Shown in pieces: positions 6,176 through 10,348 of a stretch of DNA of 12,366 nt (position 1 is the first letter of the stretch; each line of letters begins with the position of its first letter). The stretch lies in contig JAPYWX010000038.1 of assembly GCA_028276145.1 (NCBI GenBank), forward strand, positions 1 through 12,366, given 5' to 3'. Source of the stretch: Spirochaetota bacterium. Its GTDB lineage: Bacteria > Spirochaetota > Brevinematia > DTOW01. A program made the position numbers and the translations under genes. The notes beneath the pieces are model-generated. The model was not told the DNA's origin. It ran no database searches and was given only the letters and a program-made list of their open reading frames with translations.

Positions 6176-7612
6176 ATGAAACTAAAGGTAGCAGTAATAG
6201 TTTTGTCTATTCTGGCAGTTTTGCAGTTTATACTTTTTGTGTCATCAATACTTTATTACAACGATAAAAATTTTAAGAAGTTTGTTGATGAAAATATTTT
6301 CGGTAAAAGGCAAGATAGTAACTCAAGACTAGCCGAAGGGGGTACAAAAATAAATGACATCTATTTCTACAAGACCTTAGGTGGCAAGGAAAATGAAAAT
6401 GTTTATAGTTTCAAAATTACTAATGACAGAATATTCATAACTGGAAACAGGGAAAACAAAAACAGAACGGAACTACTTTTACTTAGTCTAGACTCATCAG
6501 GTAACCTGTATGAAGAGCTTTATTTAGGGCGTGGGAACACAAATTTTGAAGGTACAACTTTGGCAGTATTTCAAAGCAATATATTGGTTGCTGGAGATTT
6601 GACAGTAGAAAGCAACTCAGATATATACTTAGTGCTTATTTCTAACAGCGTACCAGTATGGGATATTGTGATAGGTAGTGAGAGGAATGAGATTTCTCCT
6701 GTGGTCTCAACTCTTAGGGATGGTAAGGTGGTTATCGCTTTCGGAACGAAAGCGTTAAACAGTGATGCATACGAATTATCATTTACTGTAATGAATAAGA
6801 AGGGGGATATTAAAGACATTAGTGTCATAAGGGGAGGCGTGAAGGATTTACCCACAGCAATACTTGAGGTTTCTAATAAAGTATGGATAATTGGTGAAAC
6901 GAAAACTTTTGGGTTTGGTGCTTCGGATATATTAATTGTGTCACTTACGAACTATTTTATTGAGTGGGTGAAGGTTATAGGTTCAAAGGACTTTGAATCT
7001 CCAATGAGTGCAATTTCGGTGGATGACGGTGTACTAATCTCTGTTAATTCACCAAGGTTTTCAGTGCTAAAAGTTGATTTTGATGGCAATATAAAGTGGG
7101 TAAAAAGATATAGAAATGGGAATGTAACGGCAATGACACAGGTAAGTAACAAAATTCTTTCTATTGGTCCAATCGCAAATCCGTATTCTATAAATAATCT
7201 TTTCATTTTAGAGACAGACACAGAGTTTAATCCTACTGTTGAAGAATTTTATTCGTTTAACTATAACGAGTTGCCGGTAGGTGTATGGAGTGATGGGACT
7301 TACACCTATATTGTTGGTACATCACATTTTGAAGCAACGAAAAATGATATATGGATAGCCAAACTGAAGAAAATGACAAACATTGAGTCAGTAGAGGTTC
7401 AAACTAATGTTGAATTGGTTACCAATCTTATTTTATCAGTTAGTAACATCAATGTAGAAGTAACTAATTTTATTGTATCCTACACAAACCAATATCCGTT
7501 TTACTTGTATTCTATAAGTGGCTTACCCGATGCTTTGAGTGAAAGGTTTGAGAAAGAGAAGGAGCTTAAGAAACTCATGGAAAAGAAGGGAAAGAAGAAG
7601 AAAAAGAAGTAG
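6176..7612 (+). CDS. Membrane-anchored protein, predicted seven-bladed beta-propeller
   Basis: I do not recognise this 478-residue protein as a named family. Residues 4-27 form one hydrophobic segment after a short basic start, suggesting an uncleaved anchor with the rest outside the inner membrane. From about 58 to 400 a loose repeat recurs seven times, with blade landmarks YKTLGG (65), LYLGRG (115), IVIGSE (164), SVIRGG (216), VKVIGS (265), VKRYRNG (309) and YSFNYN (359). Spacing is near 49 residues. Each unit has a strand like DGxxxxxG followed by a DIxLxxL strand. This resembles the beta-propeller repeat proteins common in thermophiles, probably a binding or scaffold protein. A Thr/Asn/Val-rich linker (401-438) contains repeated TN steps; the C-terminus (458-478) is strongly charged and ends in KKGKKKKKK. 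It has no Shine-Dalgarno and a -10 box 6 nt upstream. Its hairpin terminator begins inside the stop codon. Confidence 0.75.
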   Translation: MKLKVAVIVLSILAVLQFILFVSSILYYNDKNFKKFVDENIFGKRQDSNSRLAEGGTKINDIYFYKTLGGKENENVYSFKITNDRIFITGNRENKNRTELLLLSLDSSGNLYEELYLGRGNTNFEGTTLAVFQSNILVAGDLTVESNSDIYLVLISNSVPVWDIVIGSERNEISPVVSTLRDGKVVIAFGTKALNSDAYELSFTVMNKKGDIKDISVIRGGVKDLPTAILEVSNKVWIIGETKTFGFGASDILIVSLTNYFIEWVKVIGSKDFESPMSAISVDDGVLISVNSPRFSVLKVDFDGNIKWVKRYRNGNVTAMTQVSNKILSIGPIANPYSINNLFILETDTEFNPTVEEFYSFNYNELPVGVWSDGTYTYIVGTSHFEATKNDIWIAKLKKMTNIESVEVQTNVELVTNLILSVSNINVEVTNFIVSYTNQYPFYLYSISGLPDALSERFEKEKELKKLMEKKGKKKKKK

Positions 7613-7646
7613 CCCCCATTTACCTCGCTGGGTCATGGGGGCTATT
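7610..7646 (+). terminator. Hairpin terminator after the propeller gene
   Basis: TAGCCCCCAT (7610-7619) pairs perfectly with ATGGGGGCTA (7635-7644) around a 15-nt loop, and the stem begins with the stop codon of the gene. The T tail is poor (TTAAAGTT), so it may act partly as a 3' stabilising stem. It separates the gene from the flaB1 promoter that starts at once after it. Confidence 0.6.
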
Positions 7647-7674
7647 AAAGTTAATCATCATGACTATCCGATAT
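7646..7674 (+). promoter_or_regulatory. Probable sigma-28 (FliA) promoter of flaB1
   Basis: TAAAGTTA (7646-7653) and TCCGATAT (7667-7674) resemble the flagellar sigma-28 boxes TAAAGTTT and GCCGATAA, with the core CCGATA intact. The spacer is about 2 nt longer than in the enteric consensus. A start near 7681 would give a leader of about 126 nt that begins just before the flaB1 hairpin. Its position before a flagellin gene supports the call. Confidence 0.6.
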
Positions 7675-7690
7675 ATAAGTATGTCCTGAC

Positions 7691-7804
7691 AAGGAGGGAT
7701 AGCCAATAGGGATTATTAGAAGTATCGGCTATCCCTCCAAGGGGTTTAGTTTTTGAAAATAATCCCCTCATGATGAGGGGAAATATAAACCAAGGAGGGG
7801 TAGC
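7691..7804 (+). promoter_or_regulatory. Structured flaB1 leader with decoy ribosome-binding site
   Basis: GGAGGGATAGCC (7693-7704) and GGCTATCCCTCC (7727-7738) form a perfect 12-bp stem. The 5' arm lies in AAGGAGGGATAGCC (7691-7704), which matches the true ribosome-binding region AAGGAGGGGTAGCG (7792-7805) at 12 of 14 bases. The 3' arm could therefore pair instead with 7794-7804 (11 pairs, one G-U) and hide the true site. Between them lies a palindromic hairpin (7763-7781, loop TGA) inside GGTTTA/TAAACC (7743-7748/7786-7791). The first hairpin loop holds AGGGAT, close to the CsrA core ARGGAU. A translational switch or CsrA site pair is inferred. Confidence 0.55.
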
Positions 7805-7806
7805 GT

Positions 7807-8667
7807 ATGATTATCAATCATAACATTTCATCTATTTTTGCCAATAGGCAGTACAAGGTCAACAACTGGAACCTTGATTCTAACCTTGAGAAGCTATCAT
7901 CTGGCTTGAAAATCAACAAAGCCGGTGATGATGCTTCTGGCTTGGCTGTTTCCGAAAAGATGAGATCGCAAATTAGAGGTTTGATGAGAGCTGAGAGGAA
8001 TGTTGAGGATGGTATATCATTCATTCAGACAGCTGAAGGATATCTTGACCAAACAACTCAAGTCTTACAGAGGCTTAGGGAGTTGGCAGTTCAAGCATCT
8101 AACGGTATCTACACTGATGAAGACAGGCTCTATATCCAAGTAGAAGTTTCTCAATTAGTTGCTGAAGTTGACAGAATAGCATCGCATGCACAGTTCAATG
8201 GCCTTAATATGTTAACTGGTAGGTTTGCTAAGAGGACAGAATCAACAATACCAACTGGTAGCATGTGGCTACATGTTGGTGCTAATATGGACCAGAGAAT
8301 TCAGATACACATTGAAGCAATGACAGCTACGGCATTGAAACTAAAAGACTCTGCAACTGGTGAAGTATTGAGCTTGTCTTCGCCTGAAAAGGCAAACAGG
8401 GCTATAGGTGTTATTGATCAGGCTCTACAGGTTGTAAACAAACAGAGAGCAGACCTTGGTGCTTACCAGAACAGGTTAATGTACACTGCTAAGTCATTAC
8501 TGATAGGTTATGAGAACCTACAAGCTGCAGAATCGAGAATTAGAGATACAGATATGGCTAACGAAATGAGTGATTTTGTCAAGAACCAGATACTAGCACA
8601 AGCTTCAATATCAATGATTGCTCAGGCTAATGCAAGACCACAGAGCATATTAGCACTACTCAGATAA
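7807..8667 (+). CDS. flaB: Flagellin, spirochaete FlaB-type core filament protein (copy 1)
   Basis: This is a structural subunit of the flagellar filament core, which in spirochaetes rotates in the periplasm. The 286 residues are the standard FlaB length. The protein has only the conserved D0/D1 parts and no variable outer domains. The N-terminal block runs from MIINHNISS through SSGLKINKAGDDASGLAVSEKM (31-52), with the D1 helix around QRLRELAVQ (88-96). The spirochaete block GRF...MWLHVGANMDQRI is at about 138-165. The C-terminal helix includes ESRIRDTDMANEMSDFVKNQI (242-262) and ends in LLR. The ATG at 7807 has AAGGAGGGG (7792-7800) 6 nt upstream. Tandem stops TAA-TAG end it. There is no signal peptide, as expected for export by the flagellar type III system. 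A sigma-28-like promoter and a folded leader precede it, and flaB2 follows after its own terminator. Confidence 0.95.
   Translation: MIINHNISSIFANRQYKVNNWNLDSNLEKLSSGLKINKAGDDASGLAVSEKMRSQIRGLMRAERNVEDGISFIQTAEGYLDQTTQVLQRLRELAVQASNGIYTDEDRLYIQVEVSQLVAEVDRIASHAQFNGLNMLTGRFAKRTESTIPTGSMWLHVGANMDQRIQIHIEAMTATALKLKDSATGEVLSLSSPEKANRAIGVIDQALQVVNKQRADLGAYQNRLMYTAKSLLIGYENLQAAESRIRDTDMANEMSDFVKNQILAQASISMIAQANARPQSILALLR
8501..8631 (+). repeat. 3' block of flaB1 nearly identical to flaB2
   Basis: This 131-bp segment differs from 9530-9660 at only 4 positions by hand count, with 62 identical bases in a row (8512-8573 and 9541-9602). The codons directly upstream differ at many silent sites, so the boundary is sharp. 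It is a direct repeat at an offset of 1029 bp. Confidence 0.85.
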
Positions 8668-8714
8668 TAGAGTTGCTCTTGCGACATAGCATAACATAGT
8701 ATAACTTTTTGTTG

Positions 8715-8750
8715 AAAAGGGGGGTATGAATCCCCCCTTTTGGCGTTTTT
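8715..8750 (+). terminator. Strong terminator after flaB1
   Basis: AAAAGGGGGG (8715-8724) pairs perfectly with CCCCCCTTTT (8732-8741) around a 7-nt loop, followed by GGCGTTTTT. It lies 47 nt after the flaB1 stop. It implies that most flaB1 transcription stops before flaB2. Confidence 0.85.
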
Positions 8751-8788
8751 GCTCTAAAAATAAAAAATTGTCTATTGGCTGTCTTTAT

Positions 8789-8801
8789 CGGTAGGGGGTA
8801 G
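8789..8801 (+). repeat. Inverted repeat flanking flaB2, left copy
   Basis: CGGTAGGGGGTAG is the exact reverse complement of 9748-9760. It lies in the flaB2 leader region, upstream of the Shine-Dalgarno. The two copies enclose the entire flaB2 gene. Confidence 0.6.
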
Positions 8802-8803
8802 GC

Positions 8804-8829
8804 AAGGGGCGTAAAGGACTACGTCCCTT
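8804..8829 (+). promoter_or_regulatory. flaB2 leader hairpin with AGGA in the loop
   Basis: AAGGGGCGTA (8804-8813) pairs with TACGTCCCTT (8820-8829), ten pairs including one G-U, leaving the six-base loop AAGGAC. A GGA held in a short loop is the classic CsrA/RsmA target. A second AGGA lies in the Shine-Dalgarno AGGAGGT (8838-8844) 9 nt downstream. No convincing flaB2 promoter was found between the flaB1 terminator and this hairpin. Confidence 0.5.
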
Positions 8830-8853
8830 TAAAAAGTAGGAGGTGCGGTACCT

Positions 8854-9696
8854 ATGATTATCAATCATAACATTTCAACAATTTTTGCCAATAGGCAATT
8901 TAAAGTGAATAACTGGGCTCTTGACGCTAACCTTGAGAAACTATCCTCTGGTGTAAAGATTAATAAAGCTGGGGATGATGCCTCAGGTTTAGCAGTTTCT
9001 GAGAAAATGAGAGCCCAGATTAGAGGTCTAAGAAGAGCGGAAATGAACGCAGAAGATGCCATATCATTCATTCAGACGGCAGAAGGATACCTAAACCAAA
9101 CGACTGAGATTATCCAAAGGCTCAGAGAATTGGCAGTACAAGCAGGAAATGGTATCTACTCGGACGAAGACAGAACCTATATGCAAGTAGAGGCTTCGCA
9201 GCTAGTAGCTGAGATAAACAGAATAGCCTCACATGCCCAGTTTAATGGAATGAACATACTAACTGGTAGGTTTGCTCCTAATGTTGGTAACATTGCTTTC
9301 CATATTGGAGCAAATATGGATCAAAGAATACTAATAAACATAGGTGATATGACAGCAAAGGGGCTCGGTATGATTGCCGATGATGGGACAAGTAAGGTGA
9401 ACCTAACTACTCAGGAGGCAGCAAATAGAACTATAGGTGTGGCGGACCAAGCACTACAAATAGTGAACAAGCAAAGAGCAGACTTGGGAGCTTATCAGAA
9501 TAGACTAGATAAGATAACTAAGACTCTCTTGATAGGTTACGAGAACCTACAAGCTGCAGAATCGAGAATTAGAGATACAGATATGGCTAACGAAATGAGT
9601 GACTTTGTCAAGAACCAGATACTAGCACAAGCTTCAGTATCAATGATTGCTCAAGCTAATCTTAGACCTCAGATGATACTAAGGCTACTAGCTTAA
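8854..9696 (+). CDS. flaB: Flagellin, spirochaete FlaB-type core filament protein (copy 2)
   Basis: This is a second filament core flagellin of 280 residues, collinear with copy 1 and sharing well over two thirds of positions by eye. N-terminal MIINHNISTIFANRQ, SSGVKINKAGDDASGLAVSEKM and QRLRELAVQAGNG are intact, as is the C-terminal ESRIRDTDMANEMSDFVKNQI block, ending in LLA. The differences lie mainly in the middle. After GRFA this copy lacks the insert seen in copy 1 (about residues 142-152 there), and the stretch around MTAKGLGMIADDGTSK differs. AGGAGGT (8838-8844) stands 9 nt before the ATG. Spirochaetes often carry several FlaB paralogues with different roles in filament stiffness or position; which role this copy has cannot be read here. 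It has its own hairpin leader and terminator. Confidence 0.95.
   Translation: MIINHNISTIFANRQFKVNNWALDANLEKLSSGVKINKAGDDASGLAVSEKMRAQIRGLRRAEMNAEDAISFIQTAEGYLNQTTEIIQRLRELAVQAGNGIYSDEDRTYMQVEASQLVAEINRIASHAQFNGMNILTGRFAPNVGNIAFHIGANMDQRILINIGDMTAKGLGMIADDGTSKVNLTTQEAANRTIGVADQALQIVNKQRADLGAYQNRLDKITKTLLIGYENLQAAESRIRDTDMANEMSDFVKNQILAQASVSMIAQANLRPQMILRLLA
9530..9660 (+). repeat. 3' block of flaB2 nearly identical to flaB1
   Basis: This is the partner of 8501-8631. It encodes the last part of the C-terminal coiled-coil D1/D0 helix. Identity at silent sites is far higher here than just upstream, which fits recent gene conversion or unequal exchange. Confidence 0.85.
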
Positions 9697-9698
9697 TT

Positions 9699-9732
9699 TA
9701 GGGTTCTTGAACCTTAAAGGTTCTAGACCCTT
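9699..9732 (+). terminator. Probable hairpin terminator after flaB2
   Basis: GAACCT (9709-9714) and AGGTTC (9718-9723) form an inner stem. TCT/AGA and AGGG/CCCT (9700-9703/9728-9731) extend it with a mismatch and a bulge. The tail is only moderately T-rich at first, but two T runs follow at 9761-9773. It begins 3 nt after the flaB2 stop. Confidence 0.5.
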
Positions 9733-9747
9733 AGTTAAATATTTTCT

Positions 9748-9760
9748 CTACCCCCTACCG
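9748..9760 (+). repeat. Inverted repeat flanking flaB2, right copy
   Basis: CTACCCCCTACCG is the exact reverse complement of 8789-8801. It sits in the 3' spacer of flaB2, directly before a T-rich run (9761-9773). It has no local partner to form a hairpin. Confidence 0.6.
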
Positions 9761-9937
9761 TTTTTTATTTTTTGCCTACTTTTTCAAAACATTTTGTACA
9801 GTGTGCTATGTCTTTTTGTTTATCAGTTTACTGTGGAAAATTTTAATATGTTGTCACTTTTATGAGTTCTGTTGAAAAAATAGGAAAGAACTATTTTGGT
9901 ACAAGTTGCTATTCATCACTAAAAGAATTTTAGAATG

Positions 9938-9967
9938 TAGAAAAGTTTTTGTTGTTTTTTGTATATT
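9938..9967 (+). promoter_or_regulatory. Promoter of hsp20-lon (leaderless type)
   Basis: TAGAAA (9938-9943), an 18-nt T-rich spacer and TATATT (9962-9967) precede the ATG at 9974 by 6 nt. The layout is the same as for the sufT-like and propeller genes. No CIRCE operator (TTAGCACTC/GAGTGCTAA) is visible near it. The rest of 9733-9937 is T-rich spacer with one weak stem (9877-9883/9891-9897). Confidence 0.5.
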
Positions 9968-9973
9968 TATTCT

Positions 9974-10336
9974 ATGTCTAAAGAAAATAGTGTTGTAAGG
10001 TTACTTTTCGGTTTTTCTTCAGGATATAATGTTATTAGGCCTCATGTTCATTGGGTGCCTCCCGTTGACATATACGAGTATACAGATAAATTTTTGGTTA
10101 TTGTTGAGCTTCCGGGAGTTAACAAGGAGGATATAGATATAACACTTAAAGACAATATCCTAAAAATTTCTGGCTATAAAAAGGAATTCGGTGCTAATGA
10201 TAGGCTTAGAATCCATCAGATGGAAATAAGCTATGGTTATTTTGAAAGGATAATTCAGGTTTTCAATGTTGATGAAAGCAAGATAAAAGCTGAGTTTAAA
10301 GATGGAATTTTGTTCATAACTATACTTAAGTATTAA
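9974..10336 (+). CDS. hsp20: Small heat-shock protein (Hsp20/alpha-crystallin family)
   Basis: This is a holdase chaperone that binds unfolding proteins without ATP. At 120 residues it is short. The alpha-crystallin domain spans about 27-120, with PPVDIYEYTDKFLVIVELPGV (29-49) at its start, the KISGYKKE strand, YGYFERIIQV (87-96) and the hallmark AEFKDGILFITI (107-118) near its end. The protein stops two residues after that strand, so it lacks the C-terminal extension with the IxI motif that most family members use to build large oligomers. An in-frame TTG upstream at 9959 was rejected because it overlaps the -10 box. No Shine-Dalgarno precedes the ATG. lon begins 12 nt downstream, so the pair is an operon linking substrate holding to proteolysis. 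Confidence 0.9.
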   Translation: MSKENSVVRLLFGFSSGYNVIRPHVHWVPPVDIYEYTDKFLVIVELPGVNKEDIDITLKDNILKISGYKKEFGANDRLRIHQMEISYGYFERIIQVFNVDESKIKAEFKDGILFITILKY

Positions 10337-10348
10337 GGGGAGATGATA

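Noticed and set aside
8671..8706. Short tandem motif CATAGCATAA/CATAGTATAA after flaB1
   Set aside because: Two imperfect 10-base copies only; too short and isolated to suggest a CRISPR or functional repeat array.
8785..8792. Sigma-28-like -10 box (ACCGATAA) on the - strand of the flaB2 leader
   Set aside because: There is no TAAA box at suitable distance on that strand and no - strand gene downstream, so it is probably chance. On the + strand there is no matching box for flaB2.
10343..10348. First ATG of lon at 10343
   Set aside because: It directly abuts the Shine-Dalgarno AAGGGGAG, leaving no spacing; the ATG at 10349 has the usual 6 nt.
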